Positions 13,676-19,872 of a DNA stretch of 19,974 nucleotides are shown in pieces. The stretch comes from Oscillospiraceae bacterium. GTDB taxonomy: Bacteria > Bacillota > Clostridia > Oscillospirales > Ruminococcaceae. Numbering within the stretch: the stretch's first letter is position 1; every line of letters begins with the position of its first letter. The notes beneath the pieces were generated by a model, which saw only the letters and a program-made list of their open reading frames with translations, was not told the origin of the DNA and did no database searches. Made by a program: the position numbers and the translations under genes. The stretch is taken from positions 1 through 19,974 of the forward strand of contig WRLS01000019.1 in assembly GCA_009776345.1 (NCBI GenBank). The letters are read 5' to 3'.

Positions 13676-14905
13676 ATGAAAATTTTCGAGGAACTAACCC
13701 GGCGCGGCCTCATCGCGCAGATGACACACCCCGGGCAGATCGAAACACTGCTGGACAAAGGCGGCTCGACCTTCTACATGGGCTTTGACGCCACGGCGAA
13801 TTCACTGCACGTCGGGCATTTTTTAGTGCTTACTACAATCCGTCGGCTTCAGCTTGCGGGGCATACGCCGATATTGCTGCTCGGCACCGGCACAACCATG
13901 GTCGGCGACCCAACCGGCCGCACCGATATGCGCCAAATGCTCAGCTATGAGGAAATAAACGCAAACGCCGACCTTTTTGTAGAGCAGATGGGGCGCATTG
14001 TGGATTTAGACAACGCCATCGTCGAGCGCAACGGCGAATGGCTTATGAAGCTCAATTATATTGAGCTGCTGCGGGATGTGGGCGTGCATTTTTCCGTTAA
14101 CAGGATGCTTTCCGCCGAATGTTTCAAATCCCGCATGGACGAGGGGCTTTCCTTCATCGAATTCAACTACATGATTATGCAAAGCTATGATTTCCTGCAT
14201 CTTTACAGGAAGCATAACTGCGTTATGCAGCTTGGCGGCAATGACCAGTGGTCGAACATTATCAGCGGCGCGGACCTCATCCGCAGGGTCGAAGGCGGTG
14301 AGGCCTACGGCATGACCTATACTTTGCTCCTCACAAAAGACGGCGTTAAGATGGGCAAGACTATGGGCGGCGCAATTTGGCTGGGCCGCGAGAAGACCTC
14401 GCCGTATGAATTTTACCAATACTGGCGCAATGTTGACGATGAGGTCGTTATAAATTATCTGAAGATGCTCACTTTCCTGCCGGTCGAAGAAATTGAGGCT
14501 ATGGATAGCCGGGACGGGCAAAAGCTAAACAAAGCCAAGGAGATTTTGGCGTGGGAGCTTACTAAAGACGTCCACGGCAAAGAGGACGCGGACAAAGCGC
14601 GGGCATCCGCGAAAGCCCTGTTCGGCGGCAGCGGCACGGACGATAATATGCCCACAACAGTTTTGCCCGCCGAGCAGTTTGAAAACAGCGGGATAGGCAT
14701 ACTCGATTTGCTTACGCAAACAGGGCTTGCGCCGTCCAAGGCAGAAGCCCGCAGGCTTATCGCACAGGGCGGCATTTCCATCGACTTAGGCGACGGGCTG
14801 CAAGCGCTCACCGATACCGCGTTTGCGTTAACGGCGGAGCATATGAAAAATGACGTTATAATCAGAAAAGGCAAAAAGGTTTTCCATAAAATTGTCCGCG
14901 GGTAG
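13676..14905 (+). CDS. tyrS: Tyrosyl-tRNA synthetase
   Basis: 409 aa, normal for bacterial TyrRS. Class Ic synthetase that charges tRNA-Tyr. FYMGFDATANSLHVGHFLVL contains the HIGH signature (HVGH); LGTGTTMVGDPTGR and QLGGNDQWSNI line the tyrosine/ATP site; KMGKTMGG is the KMSKS loop in the KFGKT-type form. The C-terminal S4 RNA-binding domain is seen as LLTQTGLAPSKAEARRLIAQ and GGISID. ATG at 13676 with AAAGGG eight bases upstream. No T-box leader is present in the 40 bases after lexA, so tyrS is probably read from the lexA promoter or an unseen one. Confidence 0.97.
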   Translation: MKIFEELTRRGLIAQMTHPGQIETLLDKGGSTFYMGFDATANSLHVGHFLVLTTIRRLQLAGHTPILLLGTGTTMVGDPTGRTDMRQMLSYEEINANADLFVEQMGRIVDLDNAIVERNGEWLMKLNYIELLRDVGVHFSVNRMLSAECFKSRMDEGLSFIEFNYMIMQSYDFLHLYRKHNCVMQLGGNDQWSNIISGADLIRRVEGGEAYGMTYTLLLTKDGVKMGKTMGGAIWLGREKTSPYEFYQYWRNVDDEVVINYLKMLTFLPVEEIEAMDSRDGQKLNKAKEILAWELTKDVHGKEDADKARASAKALFGGSGTDDNMPTTVLPAEQFENSGIGILDLLTQTGLAPSKAEARRLIAQGGISIDLGDGLQALTDTAFALTAEHMKNDVIIRKGKKVFHKIVRG

Positions 14906-14921
14906 AAAGGTCGTGATTTGC

Positions 14922-15092
14922 ATGATAAAACAGGACGCAATCAATTTGATAAATAACCTCCCCGACAACATATCATGGGATGACGTTATGTATCATATGT
15001 ATGTCCGGCAAAAGATTGAGCGGGGGAAAACCGCGGCGCGGGACGGCAAGATATATACCTCAGAAGAAGCCCGCCGCCTTTTAACGCTGTAG
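14922..15092 (+). CDS. Small antitoxin-like protein without an adjacent toxin
   Basis: 56 aa from the ATG at 14922, with AAAGG at 14906-14910 just after the tyrS stop; an in-frame GTG at 14913 is too close to that site. The sequence (ISWDDVMYHMYVRQKIERG, then SEEARRLL) matches a common pattern of short antitoxin-like proteins found beside RelE/ParE-type toxins. Here it is followed by a 604-base spacer of repeats with no toxin gene on either strand, so it is either an orphan antitoxin or has lost its partner to repeat insertion. The family assignment is by resemblance only. Confidence 0.6.
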   Translation: MIKQDAINLINNLPDNISWDDVMYHMYVRQKIERGKTAARDGKIYTSEEARRLLTL

Positions 15093-15110
15093 ACAAAGGC
15101 ATTTGCCAAC

Positions 15111-15177
15111 GGTGCGGCATGGAAGCCGCACCCTACAATGTCGCATTGCACGTAGGGTCGGGGTTCCATCCCCGACC
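15111..15177 (+). repeat. Pair of GTAGGG palindromes, diverging
   Basis: GGTGCGGC...GCCGCACCCTAC (15111-15136, reverse type) and GTAGGGTCGGGG...CCCCGACC (15152-15177, forward type, identical to the one at 11201). The spacer holds GCATTGCA-type symmetry. Confidence 0.7.
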
Positions 15178-15204
15178 GTATATAGGGGTTTGTCGTCATC
15201 CTGC

Positions 15205-15228
15205 GGACACCATATATGGTGTCCCTAC
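15205..15228 (-). repeat. GTAGGG palindrome, reverse orientation
   Basis: GGACACCAT, AT, ATGGTGTCC, closing with CCCTAC at 15223-15228. This unit has an AT-centred stem but keeps the outer CCCTAC. Confidence 0.65.
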
Positions 15229-15244
15229 TTATAACCTAAAACCT
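15229..15244 (+). repeat. Truncated heptad arm (right type)
   Basis: CTTATAA, CCTAAAA, CC(T): only the last two units of a right arm remain, followed by the usual GCGCGCAGC sequence. Confidence 0.5.
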
Positions 15245-15256
15245 GCGCGCAGCACC

Positions 15257-15300
15257 GTAGGGGCGTGCCCGCGTGCCCGCCCGCAAATTACCAACCAATC
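15257..15300 (+). repeat. GTAGGG palindrome with conserved tail
   Basis: GTAGGGGCGTGCCC...GCCCGCC to about 15282, then the tail AAATTACCAACCAATC (15285-15300), a variant of the tails at 3421 and 3629. Confidence 0.55.
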
Positions 15301-15314
15301 AATTATATTGCGCC

Positions 15315-15364
15315 GTAGGGGCGACCCTTGCGGTCGCCCGTGGGCGATTGGAAATCGCCCCTAC
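15315..15364 (+). repeat. Inverted pair of GTAGGG palindromes
   Basis: GTAGGGGCGACC...GGTCGCCC (15315-15339) followed by GGGCGATT...AATCGCCCCTAC (15342-15364). Same back-to-back arrangement, with a two-base gap, as at 11296-11343. Confidence 0.7.
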
Positions 15365-15368
15365 TTTC

Positions 15369-15392
15369 GGCGCGGCAGTGGTCGCGCCCTAC
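15369..15392 (-). repeat. GTAGGG palindrome, reverse orientation
   Basis: GGCGCGGC, AGTG, GTCGCGCC, then CTAC. Its last bases touch the outer end of the third 175-base element at 15393. Confidence 0.6.
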
Positions 15393-15568
15393 AAAACACC
15401 CGTCTTCAAAGCGTAACCGCTTTGAAGCCACCCTCTTTAAAAAAGAGGGTACGTCCTACGGTTGCTTTGCGCTTTTATTGTGAAAGAATAAATCTTGCTG
15501 TAGCCTTACCCTCTTTTTTAAAGAGGGTGGCACCGTGGCGACTAGTTCGCCGCGGTGACGGGTGTTTT
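15393..15568 (+). repeat. Nested palindromic element, copy 3, with inverted core
   Basis: 176 bases. Outer ends AAAACACCCGTC (15393-15404) and GACGGGTGTTTT (15557-15568) and both outer hairpins (TTCAAAGCG type on the left, CACCG...CGGTG type on the right) match copy 2 in the same orientation. The core between the inner ACCCTCTTT/AAAGAGGGT hairpins starts ACGTCC and ends TAGCCTT, the reverse complement of the cores in copies 1 and 2. No promoter for the downstream kinase was seen in this 604-base spacer. Confidence 0.8.
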
Positions 15569-15577
15569 GTCTTCGGC

Positions 15578-15669
15578 AGGATTAAGGTTTTAGGACCCGG
15601 GATTTAGGAAGGGAAGAAAACTGTCGTTTCGTCCTTTTCCTAAAACCTAAAACCTATATCCTAAAACCT
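15578..15669 (-). repeat. Complete heptad-arm hairpin element, inverted loop
   Basis: 92 bases. Left arm 15578-15608 (AGGATTA, AGGTTTT, AGGACCC, GGGATTT, AGG), loop beginning AAGGGAAG and ending CGTCCTTTT, the reverse complement of the loop in the other copies, and right arm 15639-15669. Both the loop and the neighbouring 175-base core are inverted relative to the copies at 4839 and 9758. Confidence 0.8.
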
Positions 15670-15696
15670 GCGCTTCGCGCCGCCCAAAGGAGCATC

Positions 15697-16203
15697 ATGC
15701 AACCAAAACTAATCATCATAACCGGCTCCCCCTGCGTGGGCAAAACCGCCGCCGCGCAGTGCCTGTTTGAGCTGTACGAAAACTGCGCATGGTTCGACAG
15801 CGACTGGGCGTGGTGCGTCAACCCTTTTTCGATCAGTGACCCGCGTTTGCGCAACGGCGACAAAACCATGTCCTTTGCTTTGTCCACCTACTTGAATTCC
15901 GCTTTCGATTATGTTATTTTCTCCTCAGTGGTTGTAATCGGTGAGGATATCCGCAAATCTATTTTGCGCGATATTACCGCAACAGGCTATGAGGTTATCG
16001 CGTTTACATTAAAATGCTCCGAGGATACATTGGCAGAGCGCCATAAAAGCCGCGGCGACACAGGCGAAGTATCATTCGAGTGGCTTAGAATGGACCCCCA
16101 TCCGGGTGATTATATTATAGATACCGAGGGCAAAACAATACCGCAAATTGCCGATGAAATAAAAAACACGATAGATAACAGGGGGCAAATATGGAGCCTA
16201 TAA
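15697..16203 (+). CDS. P-loop nucleotide kinase-like protein
   Basis: 168 aa. Walker A loop GSPCVGKT at 10-17 near the N-terminus, followed by AQCLFELY and a WFDSDW segment, as in small AAA-type/shikimate-kinase-like kinases. A later ERHKSRGDTGE resembles the arginine-rich lid. The substrate is unknown; resemblance to antibiotic- or nucleoside-phosphorylating P-loop kinases is possible but not shown. AAAGGAG about seven bases upstream of the ATG is a strong ribosome site. The end overlaps ecfA1 by 13 bases, so the two are translationally coupled and the kinase is the first gene of the transporter operon. Confidence 0.8.
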   Translation: MQPKLIIITGSPCVGKTAAAQCLFELYENCAWFDSDWAWCVNPFSISDPRLRNGDKTMSFALSTYLNSAFDYVIFSSVVVIGEDIRKSILRDITATGYEVIAFTLKCSEDTLAERHKSRGDTGEVSFEWLRMDPHPGDYIIDTEGKTIPQIADEIKNTIDNRGQIWSL

Positions 16204-17042
16204 TAATCTGCGATAATATATCCTTTTCCTACTACCGCGCGGAGCCTGCCGAGCCGCCTGTCCCCGTTTTTGAAAACCTTGATATACAGGTTGAGCGGGG
16301 CTGCTTCATGGCGGTTTTGGGGCATAACGGCTCGGGCAAATCCACGCTGGCAAAGCATTTCAACGCGGTTTTGCTTCCTGAAGGCGGCACGGTCTATGTT
16401 TCGGGGATGGACACAAAGGACGAGGACAAGCTGCTGGAAATCCGCCGACAGGTGGGCATGGTGTTCCAAAACCCGGACAACCAGATCGTCGCTACGGTAG
16501 TGGAGGAGGACGTTGCCTTCGCGCCGGAAAATTTAGGCGTGCCGCCCGATGAGATCCGCCGCCGCGTCGATGAGGCCTTAGACGCCGTCAACATGAACGA
16601 ATACAAAACCCACGCGCCGCACCAGCTTTCAGGCGGGCAAAAACAGCGGGTGGCAATCGCGGGGATTATCGCCATGCGCCCGGACTGCATCGTTTTGGAC
16701 GAACCCACCGCAATGCTCGACCCGCGCGGCAGGCAGGAGGTTATGCGCACAATAAAGGCGCTGGGCAAATACTACGGCATCACGGTGGTGCTGATCACGC
16801 ACTTTATGAACGAGGCCGCACAGGCACAGCGCGTTGTGGTAATGGACGACGGCAAGATCATTTTAGACGGCGCGCCCGGAAAAGTCTTCGCGCAGGTGGA
16901 AAAACTAAAAGCCGTGGGGCTTGATGTGCCGCAGTCAACCCGTCTTATTCATGAGCTGAGAAACGCGGGCTTCGATTTACCGGCGGATATCATCACAGAG
17001 GATGATTGCGCGCAGGCGATCGGGAAATTGCTTGACAGCTGA
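16191..17042 (+). CDS. ecfA1: Energy-coupling factor transporter ATPase EcfA1
   Basis: 283 aa. One of two ATPases that power group II ECF importers of vitamins and metal ions together with EcfT and exchangeable S components. Walker A GHNGSGKST (44-52), Q-loop Q94 in VFQNPDNQ, signature LSGGQKQR (147-154), Walker B CIVLDEPTAML with catalytic E172, H-loop H205 in ITHFMNEA. The C-terminal tail (about 230-283) with VGLDVPQSTRLIHELRNAGF is typical of Ecf ATPases. It overlaps the kinase gene by 13 bases. A HicBA cassette and a GNAT gene separate it from ecfA2, an arrangement that normally is contiguous. Confidence 0.95.
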   Translation: MEPIIICDNISFSYYRAEPAEPPVPVFENLDIQVERGCFMAVLGHNGSGKSTLAKHFNAVLLPEGGTVYVSGMDTKDEDKLLEIRRQVGMVFQNPDNQIVATVVEEDVAFAPENLGVPPDEIRRRVDEALDAVNMNEYKTHAPHQLSGGQKQRVAIAGIIAMRPDCIVLDEPTAMLDPRGRQEVMRTIKALGKYYGITVVLITHFMNEAAQAQRVVVMDDGKIILDGAPGKVFAQVEKLKAVGLDVPQSTRLIHELRNAGFDLPADIITEDDCAQAIGKLLDS

Positions 17043-17056
17043 CTTTATGGTATACT
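17028..17056 (+). promoter_or_regulatory. Candidate hicBA promoter inside the end of ecfA1
   Basis: TTGCTT (17028-17033), 17 bases, TATACT (17051-17056) with extended -10 TGG. A separate TTGACA (17032-17037) is too near to act with this -10. Downstream are a direct repeat of CTTACTT (17055-17061 and 17068-17074) and GTTA...TAAC, possible operator elements. It would allow hicBA, and perhaps the genes after it, to be expressed apart from ecfA1. Confidence 0.5.
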
Positions 17057-17103
17057 TACTTATGCGCTTACTTGCAAAGTTAAAATTCTAACGAGGTGAA
17101 ACC

Positions 17104-17328
17104 ATGACCAATTCATACACCGCATATATTGAAAAAGACAACGAGAGCGGCTTATATATCGGCGTTGTGCCGAGTATTGCCGGCGCGCGCACGTGTGCGG
17201 CTACAATTGACGAGCTGCAGATAAAGCTAAAGGAAGTCATTGAGCTTTGCTTGGAAGAAATGGACGCTGAAGATATTGCGCAATTCCCTGTATTTGCAGG
17301 TATATCTCAAATTGAGGTCGCAATATGA
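17104..17328 (+). CDS. hicB: HicB-family antitoxin, short form
   Basis: 74 aa. HicB neutralises the HicA RNase. It carries the partial RNase-H-like HicB fold: YTAYIEKDNESGLYIGVVPS, PSIAGARTCAATIDELQIKLKEVIELCLEE. The usual C-terminal DNA-binding domain (HTH or RHH) is absent, since the protein ends shortly after the helix at IAQFPVFAGISQIEV. Autoregulation may therefore need another factor. GAGGTG at 17093-17098 precedes the ATG. It overlaps hicA by four bases (ATGA). Antitoxin-first order is the less common one but known. Confidence 0.88.
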   Translation: MTNSYTAYIEKDNESGLYIGVVPSIAGARTCAATIDELQIKLKEVIELCLEEMDAEDIAQFPVFAGISQIEVAI

Positions 17329-17555
17329 GCCGATTGGTGCTGATAAACGCCGTTTCGCTTGAAAAGATCCTGTTTAAGCTGGGTTTCAGAAAAACACGGC
17401 AAAAGGGAAGCCATGCTTTTTATCGGCACCCTGACGGAAGAACAACAACTATACCTTTTCATCTTGGAAAGGACTTGCCCAGACCACTGCTGCGCGGCAT
17501 TTTAAGGGAAATCAACATCAGTATTGATGAGTATAACAGCCTAGTACAAAAATAA
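17325..17555 (+). CDS. hicA: HicA-family mRNA interferase toxin
   Basis: 76 aa, normal size. Small dsRBD-like RNase that blocks translation by cutting mRNA. KILFKLGFRKTRQKGSH (14-30) contains the conserved G-S-H with the catalytic histidine H30; FYRHPDGRTTTIPFHLGKDL then leads into the last helix LLRGILREINISIDEY. The N-terminal MSRLVLINAVSLEK is a little longer and less proline-rich than the common MSRLP..SGKE form. It overlaps hicB (ATGA) and ends two bases before the next gene's longest reading frame. Looks intact. Confidence 0.92.
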   Translation: MSRLVLINAVSLEKILFKLGFRKTRQKGSHAFYRHPDGRTTTIPFHLGKDLPRPLLRGILREINISIDEYNSLVQK

Positions 17556-17566
17556 GGATGATTGCC

Positions 17567-18016
17567 ATGTTTTTCAACACCGAAGACCTTTACAGCGATG
17601 AAATCTTTTTAGACCTGGTAAAAACCGACAGCGGCGACCCCGAAAGGGATATCGTGCCATATTATATATTTGACATATGCCTTACAGAAAGCGGCACCTC
17701 TGTAGGCTGCTGCGATTTCCGCGCCGGGTATGTTTTCTACGGCGGGAATATCGGCTACAGGGTTTACGAGCCGTACCGCGGCAGCCATTACGCCGCAAAG
17801 GCCTGCAAGCTTCTTTTCAAGCTGGCGCGCAAACATAAAATGTATGACCTTATAATCACCTGCAACCCGGACAACTACGCCTCAAGAAAAACCTGCGAAT
17901 ATGTAGGCGGCGTGCTTGAAGAGATCGTGGATTTGCCGGAGGACAACGAAATGTATCTGGAAGGCGAAAGGCAGAAATGCATCTACCGCATAAGTCTCCC
18001 CAAAACGGAAGGATAA
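17567..18016 (+). CDS. GNAT-family N-acetyltransferase
   Basis: 149 aa from the ATG at 17567, placed eight bases after AAGGA (17554-17558); an upstream in-frame ATG at 17558 overlaps that site. GNAT pattern: IGYRVYEPYRGSHYAAKACKLL-type motif A (the RGxxYAxxA pyrophosphate loop) and CNPDNYASRKTCEYVGG, the common motif B of RimJ/YjaB-like acetyltransferases. The substrate is unknown. It lies between hicA and ecfA2 with gaps of 11 and 7 bases, inside the transporter operon. It may have arrived with hicBA or be an older operon member; this cannot be decided here. Confidence 0.85.
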   Translation: MFFNTEDLYSDEIFLDLVKTDSGDPERDIVPYYIFDICLTESGTSVGCCDFRAGYVFYGGNIGYRVYEPYRGSHYAAKACKLLFKLARKHKMYDLIITCNPDNYASRKTCEYVGGVLEEIVDLPEDNEMYLEGERQKCIYRISLPKTEG

Positions 18017-18023
18017 ACAGCAA

Positions 18024-18893
18024 ATGCCGATCATAAAAACCGAGCGTCTTACACATCTCTACTCCCCCGGCACTGTCTTTGAAAAAGCCGCGGTGGAGGA
18101 TATCAGCCTGGAAATCCGCCGCGGGGAGTTTTTGGGGATCATCGGGCATACAGGCTCCGGGAAATCTACGCTGATCCAGCATTTCAACGGGCTTCTGCGC
18201 CCCTCGTCCGGCAAAGTATATATAGACGGCGAGGATATCTGGGCACAGCCAAAGGCGATCCGCAAATTCCGTTTTAAAGTCGGGCTGGTGTTCCAGTACC
18301 CGGAATATCAGCTTTTCGAGGAAACAGTCTACAAGGACGTGGCATTCGGGCCGGTAAACATGGGGCTGGGCGAAAAAGAAGTGCGCGAGCGCACAGTCCA
18401 CGCACTGCGCCTTGTCGGCCTGCCGGAGGAAATTCTGGAAAAATCACCGTTTGAGCTTTCAGGCGGGCAAAAACGCCGCGCGGCAATCGCGGGGGTCATC
18501 GCAATGGAGCCGGAGGTCCTGATCCTCGACGAGCCTACGGCAGGGCTTGACCCCGGCGGCCGCGATATGATTTTAGGCATGGTGAAGGATTACCACAGGG
18601 AGCGCAAAAACACAGTCCTGCTGGTCTCCCACAGCATGGAGGACATCGCGAAGTACGCGCCGAAAGTCCTTGTGATGAACAAGGCAAAAGTTTACGCATA
18701 CGATGATGTCGCGAAAATCTTCGGCAAGGCCGACCAGCTTGAAAGGCTGGGGCTGTCCGTGCCGCAAATCACAAAAATATGCATGAAGCTAAGCTCCATG
18801 GGCTATGACATACCGCCGGACCTGTACACGGTGGAGCAGGCAAAAGCACACATACTTACACTGCTGGGCAAAGGGGGCGGCGCGGGTGATTAA
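18024..18893 (+). CDS. ecfA2: Energy-coupling factor transporter ATPase EcfA2
   Basis: 289 aa. Partner ATPase of EcfA1 in the ECF heterodimer. Walker A GHTGSGKST (41-49), Q-loop Q91 in LVFQYPEYQLFEE (the YPEYQLFE version is typical of EcfA2), signature LSGGQKRR (145-152), Walker B VLILDEPTAGLDP with E170, H-loop H203 in VSHSMEDIA. The C-terminal region (VPQITKICMKLSSMGYDIP) is the Ecf-type tail. GGAAGGA at 18007-18013 precedes the ATG. Its last eight bases overlap ecfT, so the two are translationally coupled. Confidence 0.96.
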   Translation: MPIIKTERLTHLYSPGTVFEKAAVEDISLEIRRGEFLGIIGHTGSGKSTLIQHFNGLLRPSSGKVYIDGEDIWAQPKAIRKFRFKVGLVFQYPEYQLFEETVYKDVAFGPVNMGLGEKEVRERTVHALRLVGLPEEILEKSPFELSGGQKRRAAIAGVIAMEPEVLILDEPTAGLDPGGRDMILGMVKDYHRERKNTVLLVSHSMEDIAKYAPKVLVMNKAKVYAYDDVAKIFGKADQLERLGLSVPQITKICMKLSSMGYDIPPDLYTVEQAKAHILTLLGKGGGAGD

Positions 18894-19704
18894 GGATATC
18901 ACGATCGGCCAATATTTTCCGGGCGTGTCCCCCGTACACCGAATGGACCCGCGCATGAAGCTGGTTTTGACCACAGCTTATATCGTCATGCTTTTTTTGG
19001 CGGGGAATTTGGCGTCAATGCTGGTGGGCGCCCTGTTCCTGATGATTGTTTACCGTATTTCGCGCATATCAGGCAAAATGATCACCCGCAGTATCAAGCC
19101 GATTTTGCCGATAATAATCTTCACGGCTGTTTTAAATATGTTCTTTATCGCGGAAGGCGAAACCATTTTCGGCTTTTATTTCCTCAGCGTTACCGACCGC
19201 GGGCTGATGACCGCGGCGCTGATGTGCGCGCGCATAATATGCCTTATAGCGGGGACCTCGCTGATGACCTACACCACATCGCCCATCGCGCTTACAGACG
19301 CGATTGAGCGCCTCTTTTCCCCGCTAAAAAAAATAAAAATGCCCGTGCATGAGGTCGCGATGATGATGACGATCGCGCTGCGCTTTATCCCGACCCTGAT
19401 CGAGGAGACCGACAAGATCATGTCCGCGCAAAAGGCACGCGGCGCGGATATGGAATCAGGCAATTTAATCCAGCGGGTAAAGGCGCTCACGCCGATTTTA
19501 ATCCCGCTGTTTGTGTCCGCCTTCAGGCGCGCGGACGAGCTTGCCCTGGCGATGGAGTGCCGCTGCTACCACGGCGGCGAAGGCCGCACACGCCTAAAGC
19601 AGCTCAGCCTTGGCGGCATTGACGCAGCTGGGGCCGTATTCGTCGGGCTGTGCCTTGCCGCGGCGGTCCTCGCGAACCTCTACGCCCCGGGGTTTAGGCT
19701 GTAG
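18886..19704 (+). CDS. ecfT: Energy-coupling factor transporter transmembrane protein EcfT
   Basis: 272 aa from the GTG at 18886, after the G-rich AAGGGGGCGG (18871-18880); starts further upstream lie in ecfA2 and give a non-family N-terminus. Membrane scaffold that links both ATPases to S components. DITIGQYFPGVSPVHRMDPR is the family N-terminus, followed by several hydrophobic helices. The coupling motifs are KARGADME and AMECRCYHGG; the second has C-R-C where the common form is A-R-G/C, so the coupling arginines are kept. Neither truA nor an S-component gene follows. The stop is adjacent to a GC hairpin. Confidence 0.95.
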   Translation: MIKDITIGQYFPGVSPVHRMDPRMKLVLTTAYIVMLFLAGNLASMLVGALFLMIVYRISRISGKMITRSIKPILPIIIFTAVLNMFFIAEGETIFGFYFLSVTDRGLMTAALMCARIICLIAGTSLMTYTTSPIALTDAIERLFSPLKKIKMPVHEVAMMMTIALRFIPTLIEETDKIMSAQKARGADMESGNLIQRVKALTPILIPLFVSAFRRADELALAMECRCYHGGEGRTRLKQLSLGGIDAAGAVFVGLCLAAAVLANLYAPGFRL

Positions 19705-19721
19705 GCGGCGCGTAGCGCCGC
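19705..19721 (+). other. GC hairpin after the ecfT stop
   Basis: GCGGCGC (19705-19711), GTA, GCGCCGC (19715-19721): perfect seven-pair stem directly after the TAG, nearly identical to the hairpin at serC. No T-run follows. A heptad element begins six bases later. Confidence 0.6.
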
Positions 19722-19726
19722 GCCAC

Positions 19727-19818
19727 AGGATTGAGGATTGAGGTTTTAGGTTTTAGGTAAAGGACGACACGACAAATTCCTTCCCTTCCTAAAACCTGTA
19801 ACCTAAATCCTAAAACCT
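19727..19818 (+). repeat. Complete heptad-arm hairpin element
   Basis: 92 bases. Left arm 19727-19757 (two AGGATTG, two AGGTTTT, AGG), loop with AAAGGACGACACGACAAATT and CTTCCC, right arm 19788-19818 (CCTAAAA, CCTGTAA, CCTAAAT, CCTAAAA, CCT), then GCCGAAGGC. From 19828 to 19872 nothing was recognised. Confidence 0.8.
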
Positions 19819-19872
19819 GCCGAAGGCCGCCGAGGTGGTTTATAACACGCTTTCATCTTCAGTTATTTTTCA

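Noticed and set aside
15119..15607. Open reading frame of 162 codons
   Set aside because: Runs through GTAGGG palindromes and the third nested element; a similar peptide appears antisense in copy 1, so it is a repeat by-product.
15093..15696. Vitamin riboswitch upstream of the ECF operon
   Set aside because: No conserved riboswitch core was recognised; all of the spacer is assigned to repeats.
3362..19818. CRISPR array
   Set aside because: Repeats are contiguous heptads or palindromes without regular unique spacers, and no cas genes are present.
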